Of a stretch of DNA of 64,000 bases, positions 22,966-33,759 are shown in pieces. The notes beneath the pieces are model-generated. The model was not told the origin of the DNA. It saw only the letters and a list, made by a program, of their open reading frames with translations, and ran no database searches. Numbering within the stretch: position 1 is the stretch's first letter; each line of letters begins with the position of its first letter. Source of the stretch: Mya arenaria (lineage: Eukaryota > Mollusca > Bivalvia > Myida > Myidae); NCBI RefSeq assembly GCF_026914265.1, contig NC_069135.1, positions 26,392,167-26,456,166 of the forward strand, given 5' to 3'. Position numbers and translations under genes: made by a program.

Positions 22966-24060
22966 TTACTAAAATAACATCAAATAGCCATTTTCTTGAT
23001 ACAATTAAATAATTGTCCAATCATATCGTGACAAAATGTTACCATATGGGGCATTTTGGGTTAATATTATTAATCTTTGCCTTATGAAACATAAGCATGC
23101 TAAGGTTGAAAAAAGCTCAGGACCCATTTAACGATAAGATGGTTATAGTCATTTCAAGGTAAAATAGGAAAAAATCAGCACAATCTCCTCATATCTTTTT
23201 AGTTTATTTTTTTAAGTTTTGTCAAAAAATTATGATTTGAAAATAGTTTTTTCCTCCCTTGCTCGGAAGATGAAGCATTGAAATGTTTGAAATAGCGTGT
23301 CGTTTTTTTATTTAAATATTTGATTTTCAAGTTTAACTATTTGGTATATTTTTGGAGACGCATAATCTATCAAATTAAATGCTTTAAGTTCAAAACATTA
23401 AATTATAAACGCTATCGCACTCCCATATCAATTGATACTGTATATATCATCAACTTAATACATTCATGATTCTCGTTTTGAATAAAATAAAGGTGAAGTC
23501 GTACAGGTTTATGACATTTCTGTTTTTGAAAGACAGATATCTTTTGTACTTACATTTAATTACTGCAACATAATATCGCTCTAGTTTTATTAAATACAGC
23601 AATTAAACGCTTGCGTAAGAAATATTAGCTTCATCATTGCCAAATGTTCTTTTCATCACAAACTATTTGCAGTCTATTAAATCATTCCAATGTTCTAAAT
23701 TAGCATATAAACGCGCCGAAAGTAAACCCCAGGTGCAAATTTGCCCATGTTGCATTAAAACATATTATCTTTATGAATATGTGATATAAATGTTTTATAA
23801 AACACCTTTCCAACTCTTTTCCAATATTAAAAGCCAATCTAACCATAAAATATCCCTAACGCATCCAGGACTTAACCAGCTTAATGTAATATATATATGT
23901 GAGTTTCCTGCAGTCCTATCTAGACCGAAGAATCACGTTTTATCCAGTGTTTCTCCATCCTGATCTGTTATTATTGCAGTACCACATAACCCACAAACAA
24001 CATCTTGCCAGGTATTATAAGTATTTAAAAAGCAAAATTGTGTCCATTGAGTGCCTCAAT
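22966..24060. other. Intergenic, no gene seen
   Basis: AT-rich sequence with no supported coding region or recognised element. Confidence 0.4.
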
Positions 24061-24196
24061 ACTTATGCGAAAAGCTACAGAAACAAGCTCAGTTGCAAAA
24101 AGTTTAAACATAAACCCGGTTTAATGGCACTGGGTAAACGCTAAAGGCATGAAATCACAAACAAGAAACATAGAAGAACAGCACAAAACTCCACAA
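24061..24196 (+). repeat. Dispersed repeat, copy 2
   Basis: Contains AAAAAGTTTAAACATAAACCC and GGTTTAATGGCACTGGGTAAACGC, shared almost exactly with 24369-24503. The two direct copies are about 308 bp apart; each continues into an A/C-rich tail with GAAGAACAGCACAAAAC. Confidence 0.8.
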
Positions 24197-24368
24197 GCAG
24201 CACAGTGTATACATACTATATAAATTTATCAAGGATTGTTAGGTACCGCCTTGGAACGGTCAGTAAAATGTAAATGTAAACATCATAAAAGGGCAATTTC
24301 TAATAGTCTCTTGTAGCCACAAAAGGGCCCCAGCAGTCATCTGTATCCAAATCGTGGTTACAGTCGAT

Positions 24369-24503
24369 ACTTATGTAAGAAACTACAGAAATAAGCAAAA
24401 AGTTTAAACATAAACCCGGTTTAATGGCACTGGGTAAACGCCAAAGACATATAACACAAAAACAAAAAATACAAACAAAAAACATGGAAGAACAGCACAA
24501 AAC
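24369..24503 (+). repeat. Dispersed repeat, copy 3
   Basis: Direct repeat of copy 2. The A/C-rich tail ACACAAAAACAAAAAATACAAA and flanking by a second copy would fit two insertions or a tandem duplication of a retroposon. Confidence 0.8.
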
Positions 24504-27500
24504 ACCAAAAACAGCCAAATCACTATCAAATAAGCATCAGCCGGGGTTTATCAATGTCAAACCAGAGCTCATTCAACCAAATTTTGGATACCATCTACCA
24601 AAATATGTTATGCAGCCACCATAGATTGACTTTTGTCAAGTTCATTGTGTGTCCAAAAAAAAAACTTTTGTCAGTCCATATTGCACCAACTGACAATAAA
24701 GAGGCTATGATGCGCAGAACCATAACTCGACAGTGCTATTACTAACGCAACAACGCCACCACTTTTAGTCTATGCATATTTCCTTTTCAAGACGTGCTTA
24801 TGACTTTTGTTGTGTTCCGGCGTGAGTAATTCACATAACAGTTATAGTTGCATGCGCCAGAATGTTATTACGATGTGTGTAAGCAAAGAAGTGTACTTAA
24901 AATGCTAGCAGATCTCAAAATATGCACAAATCCGATTCGGGATAAAAGCTCCTGGTACCAGATGTTCGCACAATATTGAAACGAAATGGTTGCCAACCTG
25001 CAGTAAAAGTGTTCTTACACAGTACCATATTCTCCGATTTTTGAAATATATCCGTTTAATGAAATTATCAAATAAAATATAAATCGTATTCACCTATGTA
25101 CAAATAAACATAAGGCACAACTGCACCACGGAAGTGTCGACAGCTCATTTTCTTTGCAACACCGTTAAGTGGTGGAGCTGGCGTTAAGGAGCCGTTTAAT
25201 GGCCGCGAGTTAAGTCCATCATATGTCAAGGAAACACATAAGCAGCATTCTTAACCACAGAAGGCTTCTATACAAAGTTTAGAGCGTCCGACAATTGCTT
25301 TAGTGAATACAGTTCAGTATGTCCATATATAAACACACCTACAGAGGGTCTCTATTTAAGTCAGTCCAATTCTCCTTTTATTTATTGTTTTAATTTGACT
25401 GCAATAAAGCTCATTCAGAGCCTAACAAACGCATGTGTAGCTCCACTGTGCCGAATTGACTACATTTTCGCATTCGAAGCCAAACAAGCTCATGTGCAAC
25501 TATCATAAAGCATTGTCAGGACCTACAAGACCACACATTGTCAGCAATTTAGCTTATTTAGATCCATGTTCTTTTCACATTAAGCCTTTCCAGTGCCAAA
25601 TACTGCACATTTTGGCATCCATAAAGCCCATTTAAAGCCAACCAAACCAATGTTCTGTTTTTTAGTTAAGACAAGTAGTCAATTCCACGTAGTGACCATA
25701 TTGGATTTGGTAGACAGTTTTGATTAAGTCTGAGAAGGTCCTTACCCTAACCAAATTATAGCTCGTTTACTAAATTATGTAAAAAGTAAGCTGATGTTAA
25801 TAAAAAAAACATTCAATTCATTTTTGTTCTACCCATATTTGATATTTACAAATTGCATTAGCATCAAATACAAGAAAAATATACGGGAAATATCAAACTA
25901 AGTGGCATTTTCGTCCATTGGCCATAAAATGTCCCTTACCTTTACTTTGAGATAACAACAACAATATACATCGAAAGAAACAGTTTTATATATTAGAGAT
26001 ACTCAATTATTTATTGTGACCATCTTTAACTCCATCTTGTATTTCTAGGTCCTCAACATACATAGCAGTGCTCCACCGAGGCCTTAATAAGCGGGTTGGG
26101 TATGCTACAGACCTTTTCCGCCATCCTGTTGCCTGTTCAATACACCCAATTTTACCGTTTTGTTTGACAGAGTCATTTTGTTTTAAAAATACGCATATAA
26201 ACACTGAAACAAATTCAGTTGTAGTATACATGTACATACTATTTTGATTTTACTGAGGTGCGAACCCACGCCAGTAAAGCAAACAAATAATACGAAAATA
26301 GAATCCAAAACCAAAAGGCCACCGGTAATTATGCTACATATAAAGTTAACTAGATCCAGTGCAATTTATGGCAAATTCATTCTTTTTAGGCGAAAACCCT
26401 GCGATAAAACGACCAAATATAGCAAGAATTCTTGAATTAGGAAACGTTACAGAGTAGCGCGTTATTGCACTTAACGTTATCGGTAAGTATAAGAAGTTTT
26501 CATATTACGATTCAACAAGCTGAGTAAATTATTTTAAATAATTATCCTGACATTCTAACAAATTCATTTTACGTTATGTACAATTGGGCAAGCAACGAAC
26601 CCCCCCCCCCCCCCCCCCCCCCCCGCCCCATGACGAAGTTATAAAATGTTATATGGCTTCACATTTTGAAGTTATCAATACTGGATCCCATTTAAATGCA
26701 GTACTAAATATTTCTCCTAAAATGATTTTAACCATACCAATATCCCTTTTTAGTCAACAGTACGTTTCAATGTGGTTTCACGGTTTTGCTTTCGCAAAAC
26801 TGTTACAGTCACCCAAGCAAAATTGAATTTCGCCGTCCTCAAATTTCAGAACACCAGTGCTGGAAGTTACAGAATTGTCCAGTCGATTATTGTTAATCAA
26901 ACAATAAATGAGTAACATTTTGTAATCTATTAAAGGATTTACTGAAACCTCGCAAAATGATAACGAAAAACTGAAATCATATTTTAGTGGCTTGTCAATT
27001 ATTACTCATACCAATACTTACAATTTGAGGGAGCATTAAGCATAGCGCTGTCGTGCTCTCACATATATGTGACAAACATCACATATTTGCAAAACATATG
27101 TGGCCAGCTAAGTGATCTAATCCTGCTTGCTCTACCGATTGAGTTTACCGATCCAGATATCTAAACTCGAGATCGCGACCTGGGCGATTAAGTACTATGA
27201 CCCTCCTATGAATGAATCTAAAACGGTAGAGAGAACCTGAGTGCGATAATGGGTCAGCTGCAGATCTTGAACCCAGGACTGCTGGAACACTAAACGTGTA
27301 TTCAGTATCAACTGAGCATAAACAGCAGCTTGTTAAAATGGCAACACCCTTGCATACTGAGACACTTTTTAGCATATATTTATAATCTAGAAGTAGTATA
27401 TATAACTTATGCTTTTCCCCCGATATGCTTATTGGTTCAAGATAAAAGAAACTATGCAAATCGAAAGGTCTTACAGCTAAAGAAATAAAGAATTGTTTTT

Positions 27501-27539
27501 TTTTTAAATTGCCTGTTTATTGTTTCTGCTTTTCTATTA
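24504..27539. other. Intergenic, no gene supported; poly-C and SINE-like pieces
   Basis: A run of 25 C lies at 26600-26624. At 27108-27165 the minus strand contains CGGTAAACTCAATCGGTAGAGCA, close to a tRNA A box, suggesting a tRNA-derived SINE head. Short open frames here have no family resemblance. Confidence 0.4.
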
Positions 27540-27718
27540 AGAAGCGAATCAAAGTTACTGCACCTGGTACCTGCGCTATACGCTATGGTAATACTACGAG
27601 CGCAAAGCAAACTGACAATGAAACGAACGTAAGCATTCCCATGCAAAATCCGACATATAGAGAAAAAAACTCCCTATATGAATTAATGTGCGTACCATAT
27701 TTGTTTAAAGCAGATTGA
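27540..27718 (+). CDS. Possible orphan terminal exon with tyrosine motifs
   Basis: After a pyrimidine-rich stretch ending TTTCTATTAAG, an open frame reads KRIKVTAPGTCAIRYGNTTS and onward to a TGA at 27716. Near the end is NPTYREKNSLYELM, with an NPxY-type and a YELM motif, as in receptor tails. No preceding exon is recognised and no homologue is known to me, so this may be chance. Confidence 0.2.
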
Positions 27719-28582
27719 ACGGAAATGAAGCCATTTATGTTTAAGATATGTATACCGTTTTCGTAAGATTTCAGAAAAAAACACTATTTATTTAAAGGTG
27801 TACGGCATGAATTATGCCAGTGGATATGTATGTCAATAATGTATGCAATGCTCTAGTAAACCTGAAAAACTAACGGTCTTAAAATATTTTTTGCATGTTT
27901 CAAAGAAACAAAGTAAAGGTAATTCGATATATCCTTTGAGGCGTTTTCATGTTTTCTTCTGTAATCAAACCCGTTCAAGCCATTACAAAGTCGGATACAA
28001 CTGTCCGGACAGTATAGTTTGCTCAACGACGCTCTTGTTCTAATTCAAATGTACAGGTTTACAGAGAAGTGTCCCTGTGGAATATTTTGTTTGAAAACGT
28101 TTTAAGGTTTAAATGTAACAGGCTTTCTCAATAATTTATCTTGTCATTGTTTTGCTTTTTTACTTTTAAATAAGTGATGATATTCTGTGCCAGAGAGCAT
28201 TTATTGTGTCACACATGTTTCTTAACCAAAGCTCACTCCTCTTGCATTGATCTGAACAACATTTGACATTATTTCGTTTTTGTAAATAGTTTGAACCTTA
28301 AGACTTATGTCATCAGACAACTCACATAGCTAAGTACAACTTACAATGATGTTTACTCTATACATTGAAGAAGAGACAACATAAACACTTGTTGGTAGTA
28401 ATAAGTTCCAACTTTCATCATTAACATGTGCACTTTTATTAAAAAAAATGTTTTTATTGAAGACTGAAACTAAACGTTTATTACATATACAAATACATGC
28501 GAGAATAACTTTGCCTATATTACCCACTAACGCGACACAATTAAAAAATATTTACCGGGTATAGAAAATTATGTTTTCTTAC
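27719..28582. other. Region downstream of gene 2 exon 1, no exon found
   Basis: If gene 2 continues like gene A, ectodomain exons should lie left of 28583. I searched for WxxWxxC and CILP-like patterns on the minus strand down to 22 kb and found none, so the rest of the gene is lost, far away or of an unfamiliar type. Confidence 0.35.
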
Positions 28583-29036
28583 TTTTTCTCTCTGTGCTTT
28601 TGGATGTTGTAGTTATAATTTCTTCCGTTACTGCCCGTATTGAAGTCATCTCTGTGGAAATATCCAGCGTAGGAGGCGTCGTCGTTCTGATAATTCTTTC
28701 ATTTTCTGAGTTTTGTGAAATCAGTACAGCCACAATAGCCACAATGGCTACTACAATCGCAATTGAGCCCAATATAATTATCGTCTTTTTCGTGCTACTG
28801 ATTTTCTTTGCTGATGTCGCAGCTGCAGATCCTGCATTGGTGTCAAGGTATCTGGACCCTTTTTCATGCACAAGAATATATTTGTTTCGATAGTCCTCCT
28901 CTGACGACGATTTCAGTTCAACACCAATGAGTCCAGCGTAGGTGTTGTCGTTTTTAGTCCGAAAAAGATCCGTATAGACATTTTCACTGGGTTCTTTTAA
29001 TGTACTCCGCGGAGGACATTCTTTTCCGTTGTTCAT
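28583..29036 (-). CDS. Gene 2 exon 1: ITAM, membrane span, Ser/Thr stalk
   Basis: The start ATG at 29036 (MNNGKECPPRS) is chosen over upstream in-frame codons because it aligns with gene A's MEYGRECPPKK. Residues 18-36 form a canonical ITAM: Glu three residues before Tyr21 in YTDL, 8 residues, then Tyr33 in YAGL, at the same positions as gene A. KK pairs at 77-78 and 83-84 precede a clean span at 86-106 (IIILGSIAIVVAIVAIVAVL), predicting N-in type II topology. A Thr/Ile/Ser-rich stalk follows. The frame can run a few codons to a TAA, but AAAAA/GTAAG at 28583 is a good donor in phase 1, as in every other member, so splicing onward is likely. The unspliced product would be a 155-residue tail-anchored-like ITAM protein. 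Confidence 0.75.
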
Positions 29037-29770
29037 GCTTGTCGTAAACAACCAAATGTGTAGCACAATCACTATTATGAAACTTATAAAGCTTTATTTT
29101 TTTCCCAAGATTTAAAGCGGAGTATCGTATTACCGTGGTTTTGTTATTCATGCCTATTCTATAACTTCGTCTCTTTTATCCAAATTGCGCATTCATGACG
29201 GCCTTTAGATTTGATTGCATGTTTCATACATCGGTAAAGGGGTATAGTTTAAGATAATTGGCCTCAGTATTTATCATACATAGGTTTATAAGATATAATT
29301 ACACACATCTACAATTAATTGATTCGTAAATAAAACTAAATATCATTAAATTGTCTAAAAAGTCAAGGAACACTATTATTTTTACATGTTCTATTCATGC
29401 TATGCTTTAACTATATTAGTATATCTACCATATAGTGAAGGTCGTATTTTATATTTAAACATTAATTTTCGAATGGAAATATGAAAATCTACGATCTGAT
29501 GTTTTGTCAGCAATCTTAAATCATTGGTTTGTAGATATTTATGCAAGAATTTGCTCTTTCCAAGACAAAAAATAAAACAGTCGTAAAAATGGTATATCTG
29601 TGAGAGTGCAGCTTTAAAATAAAATGCAAATTAACTTAGTTTGTTGAATTCATGTACTTAAGCACTGTGATTATTCAGTTCATGATTTGGTAATATGGTA
29701 GGTAAATATATATAATTAGTGTGCGGTTCTTTGTATAGCCAAATTTGTTTTATCATCAATTGCTGTAATG

Positions 29771-30130
29771 TGTATGTATACGTTATTTCTATGCTAATAT
29801 TAGGTGAATGTATATATGAATATCATAAACATTTCCAAGTTATGTAGACTGTCATTAAACCCAACGTTTGACTGTGTTCGCTTTTTAACAAAGTAGTTTT
29901 TATGCAATCACCATCAAAATCTGTTTATATTTGCATGCTTCTCAGACAAGTTCGATAAATAACAATATCGCTTCAAGTAACGTCCGAGGTATCGCCATTT
30001 ATTGGTGTAATAACCAAACTCACTTTATCCCCTTTCTCACATACGCAACATTTATTATAACATCTCAACATTTTGAAAAGTGATCTGGTAATGTTATCTA
30101 TGAAAAGTTCGATACACCATACAATTTGGC
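29771..30130. repeat. Segment duplicated at 46331-46420 and 48931-49180
   Basis: TTATTTCTAT-CTAATATTAGGTG-ATG through TGTAGACTGTCA (29771-29858) matches 46331-46420. TCGCTTTTTAAC, GACAAGTTCGATAAA, CAATATCGCTTCAAGTAACG, ATCTCAACATTTTGAAAA and ATCTGGTAAT (29879-30130) match 48931-49180. Same order and orientation. Confidence 0.8.
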
Positions 30131-30152
30131 TAATATAATATTTTATCCATAC

Positions 30153-30154
<2 letters not shown>

Positions 30155-30238
<84 letters not shown>
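30155..30238. repeat. (TA)n microsatellite
   Basis: About 80 bp of uninterrupted TA. It produces an artefactual Tyr-Ile reading frame on both strands. Confidence 0.95.
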
Positions 30239-30240
<2 letters not shown>

Positions 30241-31979
30241 AGTAAAAGTGATGTCACCATAATGAAATAACGACATTATATAGAAGATAATTGTTTGTTT
30301 CAGTGTAGTTTCGTAATGTGTATCACTGAGTGAGCTTTATAAATTATATATTTATGGTGTAGACACAAGTGAAATGTTCACGTTTTTTCAGTGCACAAGT
30401 GCATCCGAAGGACTTTTCTACTTACCATTTTTTTGTACACGGATTAACCGCATTTCTTAACTTTGATAAACCTAATACGTTTTTCTGTGATGATCAGATT
30501 ACAGCGTTTAATCTAAAAACAATCAAAAACAAATGAACGTATAAGACATTTACTGTTTGAAGAGCGACAGGGACGTGTTGTTACGGTTTCACAGACATTT
30601 TACTGCTATAAAGCGGCATTTGTTCGGTCACACGCGTCGTTTTTCTATTATAAGTGGTATTTCGAAGATGTTGCACTTACCGGAAAAGTACTTTAAAGGA
30701 TATGCTTTGATTGATGAAAGCGCAATAGGAGTGTAAATATTTGATATTTTGCGTGTGAAATGTTGATATCGGGGGTGCGGGATTACTTTCAATGATCTTC
30801 GAAACGATCCTTCTTATATCATTGAACTTCATCATTTTTGGAAAAACAACTCCTCTTAATCTATCCCTTATTATAAGACCATTCCTGTTATATTCTACAT
30901 AACACCCAAACCAATCAGTTCTATAAACAAGACCATTGATTTGTTTAAATCGACTGTTATATGTTTCTTATTACCATGAAGAATAGTATTTTGTCAAGAG
31001 TCGTATGTTTTCAGGGGTAAAATTGACTCTTTTCTTTTAAGTGTATTTTAATAATAAGCATAACGTTAAACATTCTCTGTGATTTTTAAGGAGATAATCT
31101 AATCTGCGTAAAGATCTGAAAGAAAACCTCCCACAACCAAGTGAGATGATTTGTCTTTTCTGAATCATCAATCATGAAAGAAAGAAAGAATAAATGTCAG
31201 GAGAATGTTTGTCTCGGTATTTTTTTTATCGAAGTCAGTTTTAAGCTTATATTTTGTTGTCCATTTTGAATTTTCGCGGGTTAGACTTTAAGTCGCCCGA
31301 AAAGAAATTACGAAGGGTATGATTAAACGAGAAAACACTTGCTTTATTAAAACACTTATTCAGTGTGCGTCATTTTTCCATGAATAGATTTGGTGGAGAA
31401 AACACGTGTATGTATGCTACAAGTCATGTCAACCGGAATGGTATTTGCAATAAAGGTAATTTTGCAAAATATTTTAAAAGCATTTTAGTATTTAAAGGAT
31501 TGAATGTTTATGATATGCGGTTCATCGGCAATTGAACGTAGTATAAATTCAGTTTTGACATTTCAAGCACATCAATACATTCATGAACTATTAACTTTCA
31601 GAAAAACGACCAGTAGTAAACAAATATTTGATTATGTTCAGTCTGTAACACGATATTTTCTTCCTGGTTGTTTTATAGAGTGAACTATAATATACTAGGT
31701 ACAAATAATGGCATGTTTCGATACGCTGTGTTAGACAAAGAATGAACAAAGGATCTGAATGGCCTGTTTTACATTATTTCAAGCATGAACAGACACTTAA
31801 TACATTAAATGAATACAATGAATACAATTCTGCTTAAATCTAAACACCGTGGCTGAACAGAATGTTTAATATACCAGCATCGAGAACGATATGAAGAATT
31901 TAAGCAGTAAAAAACTACATGAATATTTGTAATCTATAAGCCGACCATTCCGCTAAAGATCAGCTTAAAAGTGCATCTG

Positions 31980-32102
31980 AGAATGAAAGAAAGACTTTTG
32001 AGAAGGACTATTGTGAAATAGAACTTAATTGTAGGTATATGAACATATTTGTTTACTAAGATTGAATGGCTCATACAGATCAGTAATTGTGAAACTGAAC
32101 TG
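31980..32102 (+). pseudogene. Degenerate ITAM-repeat units upstream of gene 3 start
   Basis: Reading upstream of the start codon, GAATGAAAGAAAGACTTTTGAG-AAGGACTATTG parallels the intact unit GAATGAGC-CC-AGAAA-GGACTATAC, and CATACAGATC-GTAATTGTG-AACTGAAC parallels TATACAGATCTTGGTAATCGTGGAACAGAAC. In-frame stops and a deletion exclude coding. The 81-bp array therefore once extended at least one to two units further 5'. Confidence 0.55.
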
Positions 32103-32724
32103 ATGTACAAAGACATTTCCAAAGATAGAATGAGCACCACAGAAAAGGACTATACAGATCTTGCTATTCGTGAAACGGACCATGTGTATATAGATGTTTC
32201 CCAAGATAGAATGAGCTCCCAAGAAAGGGACTATACAGATCTTGGTAATCGTGGAACAGAACATATGTATGGAAATATTTCCAAAGATGAAAAGAACGCA
32301 CCAGAAAATAACTATACAGATCTTACTGCTCGTGGAACGGAACATATGTATGGAGATATTTCCAAAGATGGAATTATCGTTCCTGAAAATGACTACACAA
32401 ATCTTGGTAATCGCAAAGCGGAACATATATATGGATCCTTGAATAAACATGTTGTAAATGATGAAGCGAAACCAGGGAGTGGTGCTTTCCTGACTGCAAA
32501 GATACGCTTGATCGCGTTTGTCTCCATCTTTGTTATGTGTTCGGTAACATCGGTTGTTGTTATTGTTTTGCTAACACAAAACTCGGGAGAAGAATCCACC
32601 ATATCAACACAAAGCACAAGTGATTACATCACCGGCACAACTAATGATATGGAGACAACCACAAATTTAAACAAAAAGACTTTGAGCGCCACACAATTTC
32701 TAGCGCCGAACACGACAAATGAAG
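32103..32724 (+). CDS. Gene 3 exon 1: four tandem ITAM-like modules, membrane span, stalk
   Basis: From the first in-frame ATG (32103), the N-terminal 113 residues are tandem 27-residue repeats. Tyr pairs 17/29, 44/56, 71/83 and 98/110 sit in YTDL or YTNL followed, after exactly 8 residues, by YIDV, YGNI, YGDI and YGSL; each first Tyr has Glu at -3. Three pairs fit the strict ITAM consensus, and the first ends in V. A TAKIR-type basic edge then precedes a span at 136-157 (LIAFVSIFVMCSVTSVVVIVLL), followed by a Ser/Thr-rich stalk with TTN glycosylation-type sites. Predicted type II. Ends ACAAATGAAG/GTAAAT, phase 1. ITAM tyrosines in animals are phosphorylated by Src kinases and bind Syk tandem SH2 domains; that role here is inferred. 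An upstream start in another exon is not excluded. Confidence 0.8.
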
Positions 32725-33687
32725 GTAAATACAAACTCAACATACTATTTAAGGCAATAATATGGTACGTTGCAGAAAAGGGTAGTAGCAAAAGTAATAT
32801 ATATTGAATACTTTTTCTCGTTTTTTCCCTCGAAAAAACAACAACGGATGGGTATCACAATTCTAAAAATAAGTGGTATAGACCAAATGTTTCGAGGTTC
32901 CTGAGAAGATGTGACGCCTGCGTAAAAAGGCAGACATTAGGGATCATGTTCGGCGTCGACGTCCGCTCTTTTACTTAAGTGTTTCTAATTCAACCATTAC
33001 CAGTGGAACAAGAATCTTTATAAGCATTATATCATGACTAGGTTTGATCAAAAGCCATCCTATTGAGCAATACAGTTTTGCAAATACAAATTTTACACTC
33101 TAAAAATCATTTGTCTAATCTTCACCAAACTTGGAATCAAATCTTTTTGGGCATAATATCTTCCGAATTCAATTAGGGTTTGGCACTTCATTTTTCATAA
33201 TTTAAGAAAAAACTCAATGTTTGTGCTCTTTAACTTGAGTCTTTACAATTTCATATCTTACTAGATACTGACACTTGATTTGACAAAATTTAAGAGAAAA
33301 AAAGAAGGAAGCAAGAGGGATGGTTTAACATTATATTGTGTTACCTTTTTAAAATCATTTTTGCCTAGATACGTAAAGACATCGAAGTCAACTTAGCACC
33401 TATCAGTTGTTGTTCACTTAATAGTAAAGTCAGGGAAGGAAATACATTTTTTCAGTGCTTTATTGAAAAATATCAGTTGATTATAACCTGAATAACTCAC
33501 CCAATTTCAAACAGTGAGTTTGTCGATATCTAAGTTCACTGTTTCTCCTATATTCATCCATATCTCTTTGAATAACAAAAGCTAAACGAACACATTGCTT
33601 GGAAGAAAGTATTTGTTTACTCTTTGTTCATATTCGTTGAAATGTATTGCTATCTTCACTGTATCAAACGCACAATTTCAGTTTCAG
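32725..33687. other. Gene 3 intron 1
   Basis: No coding signal. About 32930-33200 (GACGTCCGCTC, CTTCACCAAACTTGGAATCAAATC, AATTAGGGTTTGGCACTT) looks like a dispersed bivalve repeat. Confidence 0.4.
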
Positions 33688-33759
33688 TTACGACAGGACA
33701 GTTACCAGCGAAAACAACTGAATTAACAACACCTCCTACACCAACCGCGATTATTGAAG
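33688..33759 (+). CDS. Gene 3 exon 2: Thr/Pro-rich stalk segment
   Basis: A 72 bp exon between TTTCAG (an alternative acceptor lies 6 bp upstream, also in phase) and GAAG/GTACAC, phase 1-1. It adds 24 residues, TTGQLPAKTTELTTPPTPT and so on, typical of an O-glycosylated stalk. Its length and phase let it be skipped without frame change. Confidence 0.65.

Larger units (their letters stand above)
29037..31979. promoter_or_regulatory. Head-to-head intergenic region between gene 2 and gene 3
   Basis: The two receptor genes diverge from this 3 kb interval, so it probably holds both promoters. No coding signal. Two sub-blocks stand out: the segment shared with 46.3-49.2 kb and a long TA tract, listed separately. 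No obvious TATA/CCAAT arrangement like that of gene A was found near 29036. Confidence 0.35.
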
